DNA of 64,000 nt from Bacillota bacterium (GCA_023444055.1 JAEZRV010000007.1:62001-126000), one strand, 5' to 3'; shown: positions 41,681 through 51,155, counted from the first letter of the stretch. Notes: generated by a model not told the origin, from the sequence alone. Numbers and translations are program-made.

Positions 41681-42661
41681 ATGGATAATAAAGCTAGAAC
41701 AAAAGAAACTGCAAAAGAAATCTACTTAGCTGGAGGCTGTTTTTGGGGTACTGAAAAATATCTATCTCTAGTTAAGGGCATAGTAAGCACTGAGGTGGGT
41801 TATGCAAACGGAAATACAGAGAACCCTACTTACGAAGATGTATGCTATAAAAAAACAGGTCATGCAGAAACAGTTAAAATAGTGTATGACCCCTATATAG
41901 TAAGCTTGGAATTTATTTTAAAGCTCTACTATGATGTAATAAATCCTTTATCAATAAACCGCCAAGGCAATGATATAGGAACTCAGTATCGCACTGGGAT
42001 ATATTATACTGATGCTAAGGATAAAGATATTATCATAGAATCAATAAAAGAACTTCAGAAGAATTACGACAAGCCTATTGCAATTGAGGTGATGCCGCTG
42101 GAAAATTACTTTAAAGCCGAAGAATACCACCAAAAATATTTAGATAAAAATCCTAATGGATATTGTCATATAGGCGGAGCTAAATTCTCCAAAGCAGAGA
42201 ATGCAGAAGATTTTCAGTTAAAATACAAAGCAAAGTCCAAAGAATTATTAAAAGAAACTCTAACAGATATTCAGTATGCTGTGACACAAAACAATGCTAC
42301 AGAGCCACCTTTTAGGAATGAATTTTATGATAATTTCAAAGAGGGTATATATGTGGATGTGACTAGTGGAGAGCCGCTTTTTGCTTCAAGTGACAAATTT
42401 GAATCAGGTTGTGGATGGCCAAGTTTTTCCAAGCCTATTAGTCCTGATTTGATTCGTGAACTTGACGACACCACACATGGTATGCAGAGAATAGAAGTCA
42501 GAAGCAAAACAGGCAATGCACATCTTGGACACGTTTTTAATGATGGTCCAAGAGAATCAGGAGGTTTGAGATACTGTATCAACAGTGCATCACTTATGTT
42601 TATTCCAAAGGAAGAAATGGAAGAAAAGGGTTATGGATATTTGCTGGATTTAGTGAACTAA
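41681..42661 (+). CDS. msrAB: Fused methionine sulfoxide reductase MsrA-MsrB
   Basis: A 326-residue bifunctional enzyme that repairs both epimers of methionine sulfoxide. MsrA occupies residues 13-165 with catalytic Cys20 in LAGGCFWGTEKYL and the GTQYRTGIYY segment. MsrB occupies residues about 190-320: PPFRNEFYDNFKEGIYVDV, FESGCGWPSFSKPI, GNAHLGHVFNDGP and the catalytic Cys in GLRYCINSASLMF. MsrA-MsrB order is the common one in Firmicutes. It is cytoplasmic, without a signal peptide. SD gaaagga is present. It sits next to the peroxide-responsive gpx-ohrR pair. Confidence 0.95.
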   Translation: MDNKARTKETAKEIYLAGGCFWGTEKYLSLVKGIVSTEVGYANGNTENPTYEDVCYKKTGHAETVKIVYDPYIVSLEFILKLYYDVINPLSINRQGNDIGTQYRTGIYYTDAKDKDIIIESIKELQKNYDKPIAIEVMPLENYFKAEEYHQKYLDKNPNGYCHIGGAKFSKAENAEDFQLKYKAKSKELLKETLTDIQYAVTQNNATEPPFRNEFYDNFKEGIYVDVTSGEPLFASSDKFESGCGWPSFSKPISPDLIRELDDTTHGMQRIEVRSKTGNAHLGHVFNDGPRESGGLRYCINSASLMFIPKEEMEEKGYGYLLDLVN

Positions 42662-42718
42662 ACTGACAGTTTATAAAAAAAAATAATCTTAGTTTCTCAC
42701 CGAACAATAAAATTATTA

Positions 42719-42777
42719 TTGACAAAACAAATGGTTTGTATATAATTAAATTGTACACAATTTAATTATATACAAAC
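42719..42777 (+). promoter_or_regulatory. gpx-ohrR promoter with OhrR-type operator palindrome
   Basis: -35 ttgaca (42719-42724), 16-base spacer, -10 tataat (42741-42746). A perfect 21-bp inverted repeat (arms 42734-42754 and 42757-42777, spacer ac) covers the -10. Its centre reads taattaaattgtacac then aatttaatta, very like the B. subtilis ohrA operator (tacaattaaattgta). An OhrR gene lies downstream in the same unit, so autoregulated, peroxide-released repression is expected. Confidence 0.82.
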
Positions 42778-42822
42778 GAATAACAAACAATATTTTAAAA
42801 TTTTAAAAAAGGTGGGTATAGT

Positions 42823-43296
42823 ATGAACATATACGAAATAACTGTAAAGAACTCAAAAAATGAAGAGGTATCCTTGGAAGAATACAAAGGAAAGGTATTA
42901 TTGATTGTAAATACGGCTACAGGTTGCGGATTCACACCTCAATATGAAGGCTTACAAAAATTGTATAATCAATATAATGAGCAGGGCTTTGAAATATTAG
43001 ATTTTCCTTGCAATCAGTTTGCAAATCAAGCACCGGGAAGTGATGAAGAAATTAATAGCTTCTGTACCCTCAATTATGGAACTACTTTCCCCAGATTTGC
43101 AAAAATTGATGTAAATGGTTCCAATGAAGCACCCTTGTATACACTTCTAAAAAAAGCAAAGGGTGGTGTATTTGGTTCCAATATTAAGTGGAATTTTACA
43201 AAATTTTTGGTAGATAGAAACGGTAATATTGTTAAGCGATATGGGTCAATTGATAAACCTGACCAGATAGAAAAAGACATTAAGAAACTTCTGTGA
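42823..43296 (+). CDS. gpx: Glutathione peroxidase-family thiol peroxidase
   Basis: A 157-residue thioredoxin-fold peroxidase. The peroxidatic Cys35 is in NTATGCGFTPQYEGLQ, the second conserved block LDFPCNQFANQAPGSDEEI is present, and WNFTKFLVDRNGNIVKRY carries the conserved Trp-Asn-Phe. It uses Cys, not selenocysteine (codon tgc). Bacterial members reduce organic and hydrogen peroxides, usually with thioredoxin. The SD is aaaggtggg. First gene of a two-gene unit with ohrR, behind the OhrR-type operator. Confidence 0.93.
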   Translation: MNIYEITVKNSKNEEVSLEEYKGKVLLIVNTATGCGFTPQYEGLQKLYNQYNEQGFEILDFPCNQFANQAPGSDEEINSFCTLNYGTTFPRFAKIDVNGSNEAPLYTLLKKAKGGVFGSNIKWNFTKFLVDRNGNIVKRYGSIDKPDQIEKDIKKLL

Positions 43297-43335
43297 TAAA
43301 CTATAATTTTGTATTTTTATGGGGGAGTATTTTAA

Positions 43336-43767
43336 ATGAATTATGAAATGCTTAAATTAAATAATCAATTGTGTTTTCCTTTGTATGCCTGCTCTAGAGA
43401 GGTTATAAAAAAGTACAAGCCCTTTTTAGATGCTATAGGGCTTACTTATACTCAGTACATTGTTATGATGGTTCTATGGGATACAAAATGTATCAATGTA
43501 AAATCACTGGGTGAACAGCTGTATCTTGATTCAGGAACATTGACACCAATGCTAAAAAAAATGGAAGTACAGGGACTGGTTAAACGAGAGAGAGATGTAA
43601 AGGATGAGAGAAACCTGATTGTAACCATTACTGAACAAGGTGAGAGTTTAAAGGCACAGGCTTCAGATATTCCATTACAAATGAGAGAGTGCATTTCACT
43701 TTCTGCCGATGAAGCAAAAATGCTTTATCAATTGCTATATAAATTGTTGGGGCAAATATGTGAATAA
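43336..43767 (+). CDS. ohrR: OhrR-type MarR-family organic peroxide sensor
   Basis: A 143-residue MarR-family regulator. The N-terminal LKLNNQLCFPLYACSREVIK has the reactive Cys13 equivalent to OhrR Cys15, and a second Cys19 that could be a disulfide partner. The winged helix is NVKSLGEQLYLDSGTLTPML then KKMEVQGLVKRERDVKDERN. Oxidation of the Cys releases it from DNA. It follows gpx by 39 bases and the matching operator lies upstream of gpx. Classical partner OhrA is not in this window; here the target is a glutathione peroxidase. Confidence 0.9.
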   Translation: MNYEMLKLNNQLCFPLYACSREVIKKYKPFLDAIGLTYTQYIVMMVLWDTKCINVKSLGEQLYLDSGTLTPMLKKMEVQGLVKRERDVKDERNLIVTITEQGESLKAQASDIPLQMRECISLSADEAKMLYQLLYKLLGQICE

Positions 43768-43881
43768 ACATAAACAATCTTGATTAAAGCTAATATAAGT
43801 GTAACTGCTAAAGGCAATATACCCTTAACACCTACACTCACATATTAATAAGGCATTATTAACAAATTATAACCGATATAA

Positions 43882-45051
43882 CTATGAGCGAATTGCTTGT
43901 TCAAGACTTTTCATTGCCTTTTCAAGTATACTCCTTGGACAAGCAATATTGATTCTCTCAAATAATGCAGTCTCTCTTCCAAATATAATGCCACCATCTA
44001 GCCAGAGTTTTGCTTTGTCTATAATAAGCTTTTCTAATTCTTTATAAGATAAGCCTAATCCACTGCAGTCTAGCCATATAAGATAAGTTCCTTCAGGCTC
44101 AACAAGCTTAATTTCAGGTAATTTTTCATTAATGAAGTTTCTAACATAGTCTAAATTTCCTTTTAAATATACTTTTAGCTCCTTTAACCACGCTTCACCC
44201 TTCGAATAGGCAGACTGACATGCTACTAATCCCAGAGTATTTAGCTGGCTATAGCCACTTGCATCAAATTCTTCACGAAATGCATATCTTAGAGTTTTAT
44301 TTGGAATAAAGATATTGGAAATCTGTAACCCGGCTATATTAAATGTCTTGCTAGGAGCTGTGCAAATAATTGAGTTCATTGCAAATTCTTCATTTATTGA
44401 TGCAAACACTGTATGAGTGCTCCCTGGATATATAAAATCGCAATGAATCTCATCAGATAACACTATTACATTATGCTTAAGGCATATTTCACCAATTCGT
44501 GTAAGTTCATCTTTTGTCCATACACGACCGGTAGGATTTTGTGGACTACAAAGCAAAAATAATTTTACATGCTCATTTACTATTTTTGATTCGAAGTCTT
44601 CATAGTCAATTGTATATTTTCTATCTTTATATGCTAATTGATTATTTACCAGCTTACGCTTATTTGACAATATACATTCAGAAAATGGATAATAAACTGG
44701 TTGCTGTATCAGTATTGAGTCTCCTTCATTGGTGAAAGCTTTAATTGCTAAAGCTATGGCAAACACAATTCCAGGAGTTTTTATAAGCCAATCTTTATTA
44801 ATATCCCAACTAAATTGTTTTTCGAACCAGTTCTGAAGCGAGATAAAATAGGTTTCTTTAACATCACTATAGCCAAAAATACCGTGAGATACTGCTTTTT
44901 GTATATCAGAAATAATATCTTCTGGAAGGCGGAAATCCATATCTGCAATCCAAAGCGGCAATAAATCATCTCGATTCCTACGCTCCATTAAAAAATCATA
45001 TTTTAAAGAATTTGTATTTTTACGGTCTATAATTTCATCAAAGTTAGTCAT
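43882..45051 (-). CDS. MalY/PatB-type PLP cystathionine beta-lyase/aminotransferase
   Basis: A 389-residue fold-type I PLP enzyme of the MalY/PatB subgroup, which cleave C-S bonds of cystathionine or cysteine. Landmarks: LPLWIADMDFRLPEDI, SHGIFGYSDVKETYF, the CSPQNPTGRVWTKDEL loop, DEIHCDFIYPGSTH, the PLP lysine in CTAPSKTFNIAGLQISN and the C-terminal RINIACPRSILEKAM arginine. SD ggagga precedes ATG 45051; the frame extends five codons further. It lies downstream of the cystathionine synthase/lyase gene with 68 bases between, so both may form a sulfur amino acid operon on the minus strand. Confidence 0.88.
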   Translation of the reverse strand: MTNFDEIIDRKNTNSLKYDFLMERRNRDDLLPLWIADMDFRLPEDIISDIQKAVSHGIFGYSDVKETYFISLQNWFEKQFSWDINKDWLIKTPGIVFAIALAIKAFTNEGDSILIQQPVYYPFSECILSNKRKLVNNQLAYKDRKYTIDYEDFESKIVNEHVKLFLLCSPQNPTGRVWTKDELTRIGEICLKHNVIVLSDEIHCDFIYPGSTHTVFASINEEFAMNSIICTAPSKTFNIAGLQISNIFIPNKTLRYAFREEFDASGYSQLNTLGLVACQSAYSKGEAWLKELKVYLKGNLDYVRNFINEKLPEIKLVEPEGTYLIWLDCSGLGLSYKELEKLIIDKAKLWLDGGIIFGRETALFERINIACPRSILEKAMKSLEQAIRS

Positions 45052-45119
45052 AAAGAATTCCTCCAATCAAATACATACAGCTTATTCTATGGGGTTAAAC
45101 CCATTTTAACTATATGAAA

Positions 45120-46259
45120 TTATATTGCTTGAGATAAGTCACTAATTAAGTCATTAACATCTTCAATTCCAATTGAAAGTCTTAAAATACTATCAGTAAT
45201 ACCATTTCTTTCTCTGTCTTCTTTGGGGACATCGGCATGTGTCTGTGTCATTGGATATGTAATTAAGGTTTCAACACCACCTAGACTTTCCGCAAAACGA
45301 ATTAATTTAACTGAGCTCAGTATCTGCAAAGCAATTTCTGAATTCTCAACTTCAAATGTCAGCATACTTCCAAAGCCTCTTGATTGCTTTTTACTGATTT
45401 CATATTCTGGATGGTCAGAAAGTCCAGGATAATATACATTCTTTACCCTAGAATTTGTTTTTAACCATTGAGCAATTGCAATAGCATTTTGCTGTTGGCG
45501 CTCCATACGAATTGCTAAAGTTTTAATACCTCTTAAAATTAACCAGCTGTCAAAAGGAGCTAAACCAGAACCTACTGTTTTTATAATGAATCTCAATTTA
45601 TCCGATAACTCCTCACTATTTACAATTATGAATCCAGCTAATGTATCGTTATGACCACCAAGAAATTTTGTTCCACTATGTACAACAATATCAGCGCCAA
45701 GAGTAAGTGGGTTTTGAAAATATGGAGATAGAAAGGTATTATCTACAATAAATAGTAGATTGTACTTTTTAGCTACTTCTGCCACTTTGCTAATATCAGT
45801 AACATTCATCATAGGATTTGTTGGTGTCTCAACATAAATAGCTTTTGTAGCAGGTGTAATATATCTTTCTATAGTATCTTTACTGGTATTTATAAAGTCA
45901 AAGTTAATTTGATTCTTTTTATTAATATTGTTAAATAAGCGAATAGAGCCACCATATAAATCATTACTACATATGATGTGGTCGCCAGGACTAAATAATT
46001 CCATAAGCGCGGTAATAGCTGCCATACCACTTGAAAAAGCAAGTGCATCATAGCCATTTTCCAGTGAACAGACAACTTTCTCTAGCTGCTCTCTGGTTGG
46101 GTTTTGCAATCGACTGTAATCGTATCCAGTACTATTTCCTACACCGGGATGTGCAAAGGTTGCAGTTTGATAAATAGGAAAGCTGATAGCTCCTGATTTG
46201 TCACAGACAGAAACATCATTATTGCCATAAATACATTTTGTTGGTAATTGATAAGCCAT
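45120..46259 (-). CDS. Cys/Met-metabolism PLP enzyme (cystathionine gamma-synthase/lyase)
   Basis: A 379-residue trans-sulfuration enzyme. The N-terminus AISFPIYQTATFAHPG, YDYSRLQNPTREQLEKVVCS, SSGMAAITALMELFSPGDHI, VETPTNPMMNVTDI, and the PLP lysine in VVHSGTKFLGGHND are all family landmarks; SLGGVETLITYP and DILRLSIGIEDVNDL-like terminal segments finish it. Whether it is gamma-synthase (MetB) or gamma-lyase (MccB) cannot be decided by eye. No good SD precedes the ATG; a short upstream reading frame lies in the leader (see next entry). Confidence 0.88.
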   Translation of the reverse strand: MAYQLPTKCIYGNNDVSVCDKSGAISFPIYQTATFAHPGVGNSTGYDYSRLQNPTREQLEKVVCSLENGYDALAFSSGMAAITALMELFSPGDHIICSNDLYGGSIRLFNNINKKNQINFDFINTSKDTIERYITPATKAIYVETPTNPMMNVTDISKVAEVAKKYNLLFIVDNTFLSPYFQNPLTLGADIVVHSGTKFLGGHNDTLAGFIIVNSEELSDKLRFIIKTVGSGLAPFDSWLILRGIKTLAIRMERQQQNAIAIAQWLKTNSRVKNVYYPGLSDHPEYEISKKQSRGFGSMLTFEVENSEIALQILSSVKLIRFAESLGGVETLITYPMTQTHADVPKEDRERNGITDSILRLSIGIEDVNDLISDLSQAI

Positions 46260-47080
46260 AAAAAATCATGCAGTGACTGATACAAAAAATCTCTTAACTA
46301 CGTTATTTAGAAAAATACGGTACAGGAAGTATTAAGCTGAATTTTGCCACAGTCCATATCGCGCATTTTATGTAGCTTGAAAGAATACTGCGCTGCATGT
46401 CTCCTTATATTATTTTCTTTCAAACATTTATCTTAAACAAAAACATATTCTATACTAACTATATAGGAATACTATAAATATATATGATGATAGTTAAATA
46501 GTCAATATAATTTTAACAATCCCTATGGGTTTAATATGAAATTATAAAGATTATTAAAATAAAAGTGTATATTTGTTATCATGGTTTCTGCATTTTATAT
46601 TTCAAATTGCCAATAAATGTTTCAAATGATTAACAAAATCTGTTTAAAGTAGTATTTTACAAAACAAACATATTGACAATTTAATAACAATATCGTAATA
46701 TTTAAATATAGAAATAAGAAGATATAAAAATATAAAGATATAAAGATGTAGAGGTGTATAAATTACTAATCACAGTTTCGCGCATAATTAATTTTGCAAT
46801 AAACTTTGAGTATTAATGGCTATCTGCTCAAAATATACTAGTACTATTGACTACAAAAGTTGAAAAAAAATTGGAATATAAATTTGGTGAGCTAAAACGT
46901 AATATTTGTAAATATAACAAATTATGGTTTGTAGCGTTAGAAATTGGGTAAATATAAATTGTGTACGAATTGTGCTAACAAAACTGATTTGAACAATTAC
47001 AAAACTATTGAATTCATTTCAATTGATTATATTGAGACTAAAAGCACTATTAAATCAAGCTATATTTTGGAGGTGTTAGT
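46260..47080. other. 820-bp divergent region with a candidate leader ORF
   Basis: On the minus strand, bases 46398-46303 encode a possible 31-residue peptide (starting MQRSILSSYIKCAIWTVAKF) in the leader of the sulfur gene; its SD aaggag is only 2 bases from the ATG, so it is doubtful. Upstream of it, ttgact near 46505 and an atataggaata motif near 46462 may be promoter and Rrf2/CymR-type operator elements. The plus half (46500-47080) is AT-rich and carries the promoter of the CoA-disulfide reductase fusion. No T-box or SAM-I riboswitch signature was found. Confidence 0.35.
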
Positions 47081-49810
47081 ATGAGTAAAAAAGTATTAAT
47101 TGTTGGAGGAGTTGCTGGTGGAGCATCAACAGCTACAAGACTCAGGCGTTTAGATGAAAATGCTGAAATAATTATTTTTGAAAAGGATGAATACATTTCT
47201 TTTGCCAATTGCGGATTGCCATATTACATCGGAGGTGTTATAGAGGAACGTGATAAACTTCTATTGCAGACCCCCCAAGCAATCAAGGATAGATTTAATA
47301 TAGATGTAAGAGTGTTTAGTGAAGTTGTAAAAGTAGACCCTATAGCAAAGCTAGTTACAGTTAATTCAAAAAATAAAGGAGTGTATGAGGAGTCCTTTGA
47401 CTATCTGGTGCTATCACCGGGTGCAGTTCCTGTAAAACCACCAATCAAGGGTATAGAATCTAAGAAAATATTCACACTTAGAAATGTTCCTGATACTGAT
47501 GCAATAAAGGCTCAAGTTGACAAATATACTAAGACTTCATCAGTATCTATTGGTGGGGAGCAACTTGTAAATGTAGGCGAAAACAATAGTGCTACTGTTA
47601 TAGTAATAGGTGGGGGCTTTATAGGAATTGAAACTGCTGAAAACATGGTAGAGCAAGGACTAAATGTAGTTCTAGTTGAGGCAGCACCACACATACTTGC
47701 ACCATTTGATTCTGAATTTGCAATGGTAGCTGAAGCAGAAATGGAATCAATGGGAGTTGAACTTCATCTTGGTGATGGAGTAAACGAGTTTATTGAAGAA
47801 GGAGATAAAATATCTGTTAAACTTGCTTCAGGAAAGATAATTACAGGAGATTTTGTTGTTTCGGCAATAGGCGTTAGACCTGCAACAGACTTTATAAAGG
47901 AGTCCGGCATCATTCTCGGATCTAGAGGACATATTGTTGTAGATGAGCATATGAGAACAAATTTCGAAAACATTTATGCAGCAGGAGATGCAGCAGAGAT
48001 AGTTGATTTCATAACAAAGAGTAAAACGGCTATTCCTCTTGCAGGACCAGCTAATAGGCAGGCTAGAATAATTGCTGAAAACATTTTCGGTATAGATAGA
48101 AAATATTTAGGATCTATTGGAACATCTATAATTAAGGTATTTGATAAGACAGCTGCTGCAACAGGTCTGAACATGAGAAATGCAAAAAGAGCAGGGATAG
48201 CTGCAAAGGCTGTGTTTATTCATCCAAGTAGCCATGCGACTTATTATCCTGGTGCAACACAGATGTCGATAAAATTAGTATATACAGAAGATAGAAAAGT
48301 TTTAGGAGCGCAAGCTGTAGGATATGATGGAGTAGACAAGATTATTGATGTTATTGCTACATTAATTAAGTTTGGTGGAACAGTTGATGACCTTGCAGAG
48401 CTTGAACTTGCATATGCACCGCCTTATTTATCTGCAAAGTCCCCAGCGAATATGCTTGGCTTTGTAGCTCAAAACAATATAGAAGGACTTGTAGATAATG
48501 CTACTATAGACGAATTCAATGAGCAATTTAATCCTGAAACTATGTTATTGGTTGATGTTAGAGAAAATATAGAATCAGAAAATAGAAATATTTATGGAAG
48601 TATAAATATACCTCTTAATAGCATCAGAAAACGGATGCATGAAATTCCTAAAGACAAACTAATCTGGATTTACTGTGCTGTAGGCGTTAGAGGGTATATA
48701 GCTGCAAGGATTCTCAATCAAAATGGTTACAGAACAAAGAATCTTGCTGGCGGATTCAATCTTATAAAATTGTCATCATTTAGGCTTCTGAAAAATAGCA
48801 ATACTGATAATGATAGCAATAAAATTAATAAAGAAGGCACTAAAATTGATAATGTAAGCACAAATAATGGAAATTACAAAGTAAGTAATGGCATAGACAA
48901 TGGAATGTACAAAATAGTTGATGTTATCGATGAGAACAAAACAAATAATAGCATAGACGATAGCAAAAATAACGTTGTAAGTACAAGTGAAACAACAAGC
49001 ACTTTTCAAATTAAATCGCAGAATAAAACTGAGATTAAAACACTTGATGCGCGAGGGTTATCATGTCCTGGCCCTCTTATGAAGGTCAAAGCTTCCATAG
49101 ATGAGATGGAGGCTGGACAAATACTAAAAGTATTAGCATCCGATCCAGGATTCTATGAGGATATCAAGGCTTGGTGCAAGAGAACAAATTGTGAACTAGT
49201 GGATTTAACAAAAAAATCAGGCGAAATAACAGCATTAATTAGAAAGACAAACAACAGTCTTGGTGATAGCAGCAATAACAGTAATAGTAGTCAGATTGTT
49301 GGTTGTAGTTCGGGAAATTGCAGCACAGCAGTTTCGGTAAAGGATCATAAAAATATTGTTGTATTCAGCGGTGATCTTGACAAAGCCTTAGCAGCTTTTA
49401 TTATAGCCAATGGAGCTGCATCTATGGGCAAAAAAGTAACAATGTTTTTCACCTTCTGGGGTCTTAACATTTTGAGAAAACCTGAAAAGATTTCTATTAA
49501 AAAAGGATTTCTTGATTCCATGTTTGGTGCAATGATGCCAAAAGGAACAGGAAAGCTGAAGTTATCAAAGATGAATATGATGGGCATGGGAACTGCCATG
49601 ATGAAGAAGGTTATGAAAGACAAGAATATTTCATCAATAGATGAATTAGTAAAAGCTGCAATAGACAGCGGAATCGAACTAATTGCTTGTCAGATGTCTA
49701 TGGATGTTATGGGTATAAGGCAGGAAGAGCTTCTAGATGGAGTAAAGTTTGGTGGTGTAGGTTATATGCTTGGAGAAGCAGAAGATTCAGATGTGAATTT
49801 CTTTATTTAG
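47081..49810 (+). CDS. CoA-disulfide/polysulfide reductase-rhodanese-TusA-DsrE fusion
   Basis: A 909-residue, four-module sulfur-transfer protein. Residues 1-450: FAD/NAD(P)H CoA-disulfide reductase type with GGVAGGASTATRLRRLDE and single active-site Cys44 in SFANCGLPYYIGG. Residues about 465-565: rhodanese with catalytic Cys in WIYCAVGVRGYIAARIL. Residues 570-650: low-complexity N/D/K/T linker. Residues about 655-735: TusA/SirA with LDARGLSCPGPLMKVKA. Residues about 760-909: DsrE/DsrF-like, FSGDLDKALAAFIIANGAA and late Cys in LIACQMSMDVMGI. The set can reduce per/polysulfides and pass sulfane sulfur along the Cys residues. SD ggaggtg. Stands alone; an Rrf2 regulator gene follows after about 445 bases. 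Confidence 0.92.
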   Translation: MSKKVLIVGGVAGGASTATRLRRLDENAEIIIFEKDEYISFANCGLPYYIGGVIEERDKLLLQTPQAIKDRFNIDVRVFSEVVKVDPIAKLVTVNSKNKGVYEESFDYLVLSPGAVPVKPPIKGIESKKIFTLRNVPDTDAIKAQVDKYTKTSSVSIGGEQLVNVGENNSATVIVIGGGFIGIETAENMVEQGLNVVLVEAAPHILAPFDSEFAMVAEAEMESMGVELHLGDGVNEFIEEGDKISVKLASGKIITGDFVVSAIGVRPATDFIKESGIILGSRGHIVVDEHMRTNFENIYAAGDAAEIVDFITKSKTAIPLAGPANRQARIIAENIFGIDRKYLGSIGTSIIKVFDKTAAATGLNMRNAKRAGIAAKAVFIHPSSHATYYPGATQMSIKLVYTEDRKVLGAQAVGYDGVDKIIDVIATLIKFGGTVDDLAELELAYAPPYLSAKSPANMLGFVAQNNIEGLVDNATIDEFNEQFNPETMLLVDVRENIESENRNIYGSINIPLNSIRKRMHEIPKDKLIWIYCAVGVRGYIAARILNQNGYRTKNLAGGFNLIKLSSFRLLKNSNTDNDSNKINKEGTKIDNVSTNNGNYKVSNGIDNGMYKIVDVIDENKTNNSIDDSKNNVVSTSETTSTFQIKSQNKTEIKTLDARGLSCPGPLMKVKASIDEMEAGQILKVLASDPGFYEDIKAWCKRTNCELVDLTKKSGEITALIRKTNNSLGDSSNNSNSSQIVGCSSGNCSTAVSVKDHKNIVVFSGDLDKALAAFIIANGAASMGKKVTMFFTFWGLNILRKPEKISIKKGFLDSMFGAMMPKGTGKLKLSKMNMMGMGTAMMKKVMKDKNISSIDELVKAAIDSGIELIACQMSMDVMGIRQEELLDGVKFGGVGYMLGEAEDSDVNFFI

Positions 49811-50255
49811 CCTGTTTAATTAGCTTTGCTTCATAGTGAGAAGAGAATAGTAAAATGAGTTTTGCAGCACACGAATTGAAAGATTAAATAAAATAAAAAT
49901 TAGAGTGACATACAATGAGATTATATGGTAAGTATTTAAATAAGCTATAATCTTTTTGTATGGCACTTCTTTATTATGTGCGATTTTTAATAGTGTTTCC
50001 TAATTTTAAGTGCAGTATATTAAGCAGATTGACTTAAATTAATTATCAGTGTATTATATATATAATTCCTACTATAAAAGTATGAATATAAAAGTTTATA
50101 TAGACGATTAGTAGTAATTTAGTTAATAAAGCATTATAATATCAAAAGTAGAGGCTATCGCAAGAAGCATCTTATATCGTGTTCCTAGATTTTTCTATCC
50201 TATATAAAAAGATGTTTTGAAACAGACCCTTAGTCTTTACCGAAGGAGGATTCAA
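49811..50255. other. Intergenic region upstream of the Rrf2 gene
   Basis: About 445 bases without a gene. It has a palindromic phrase attcctactataaaagtatg (around 50065) that might be a regulatory site of the Rrf2 protein, and a hairpin aagcatcttatat / tatataaaaagatgttt around 50165-50217 just before the gene. Confidence 0.35.
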
Positions 50256-50690
50256 ATGAAAATATCTACAAAAGGAAGATATGCATTAAGATTAATGTTG
50301 GATATGGCAACGCACAATAATGGCGATTTAGTAAGAATAAAGGATATCGCTGAGAGACAGGATATTTCAGATAAATATTTGGAACAAATAGTATCTGCTT
50401 TAAATAAAGCTGGCTATGTTAAAAGCGTTAGAGGTCCGCAAGGCGGTTATCGTTTGACTAAAAATCCAGACCAATATACAGTTGGAATGATACTCCGAAT
50501 AACTGAAGGTAGTTTAGCACCTGTAGCATGCTTGGAAGACGATAAAAATGAGTGCGAAAGACATACTGATTGCGCAACCCTGATACTTTGGAAAAAACTT
50601 GATGAAGCAATTAAAGGTGTTGTTGATAAGGTTACAATTGAGGATTTAATGAAATGGCAAGAAAATAGTGCAGATAGTTACAACATTTAG
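50256..50690 (+). CDS. Rrf2-family regulator with IscR-like cysteines
   Basis: A 144-residue Rrf2 regulator. The winged helix is MKISTKGRYALRLMLDMATH and DISDKYLEQIVSALNKAGYV, with wing SVRGPQGGYRL. Three cysteines, C92, C100 and C106 (ACLEDDKNECERHTDCAT), sit where IscR-type proteins bind a [2Fe-2S] cluster, so it may sense iron-sulfur or redox status. CymR, the cysteine-metabolism repressor, belongs to the same family but usually lacks these Cys. No isc/suf genes follow. The sulfur genes on the left make a link to sulfur control plausible. ATG 50256 follows SD aaggagg; 13 upstream codons are open but unsupported. Confidence 0.85.
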   Translation: MKISTKGRYALRLMLDMATHNNGDLVRIKDIAERQDISDKYLEQIVSALNKAGYVKSVRGPQGGYRLTKNPDQYTVGMILRITEGSLAPVACLEDDKNECERHTDCATLILWKKLDEAIKGVVDKVTIEDLMKWQENSADSYNI

Positions 50691-50714
50691 TTAATAAAGT
50701 TGTTTATAGATTTC

Positions 50715-50775
50715 AAAAGTAATAAATATAAAAAATACCTCTTTTAGGGGTTTGATTTTTATATTTATTACTTTT
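50715..50775. terminator. Long hairpin terminator after the Rrf2 gene
   Basis: Perfect 20-bp inverted repeat (50715-50734 / 50756-50775) enclosing a second small stem acctc/ggggt. T-rich on one side and A-rich on the other, so it can work in both directions. Confidence 0.75.
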
Positions 50776-50801
50776 TTATATTTTATGTACTTATAATACT
50801 T

Positions 50802-51020
50802 GCAGGTGGTGCTGGTGAAAAAATGCTGGCAGCCTATAACTATCAGGAAATGGAAGAGTTGCTTGAGGATTGCGGTTTTTTGATTTATGAACATTTAGAG
50901 CCAAATGAGATAACCGAACAATATTTTAAAGAGTATAACGACGCAAATTCAAACAATCAAATGTCAGCTTTTGAAAATGTAAATTATTGCTTTGCTGTTA
51001 AGAAAAAAATATATGGCTAA
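50802..51020 (+). pseudogene. C-terminal remnant of a SAM-dependent methyltransferase
   Basis: The frame from about 50802 reads AGGAGEKMLAAYNYQEMEEL and ends with SAFENVNYCFAVKKK. This matches the C-terminal 70 residues of class I methyltransferases of the leucine carboxyl methyltransferase-like family (GEKMLAAY, GFLIYEHLEPNEI and NVNYC are typical). The upstream 200+ residues are missing and the fragment has no ribosome site, so it is a truncated remnant, with the terminator hairpin just upstream. Confidence 0.6.
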
Positions 51021-51057
51021 ATATATAATAATATAATAATGTATTAATGGCTAAATC

Positions 51058-51155
51058 TATACTGAGAACCAGAGCTTACATTATAGCTAAGAGTTGGTTT
51101 TCCCACTATATTGAGAATCAGAACTTTTTATTATGTTTAAGAGTGAGTTTTACCA
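51058..51155 (+). repeat. Diverged 49-bp tandem repeat
   Basis: Two units, starting at 51058 (tatactgagaaccagagctt) and 51107 (tatattgagaatcagaactt), share the order tata-tgagaa-cag-ctt, then taagagt and gttttcccac/gttttaccac. They are roughly 75% alike. They lie upstream of topB and have no clear function. Confidence 0.45.

Noticed and set aside
46260..46520. T-box or SAM-I riboswitch before the cystathionine synthase/lyase gene
   Set aside because: No T-box sequence (gggtggnaccgcg) or SAM-I core was found in the leader.
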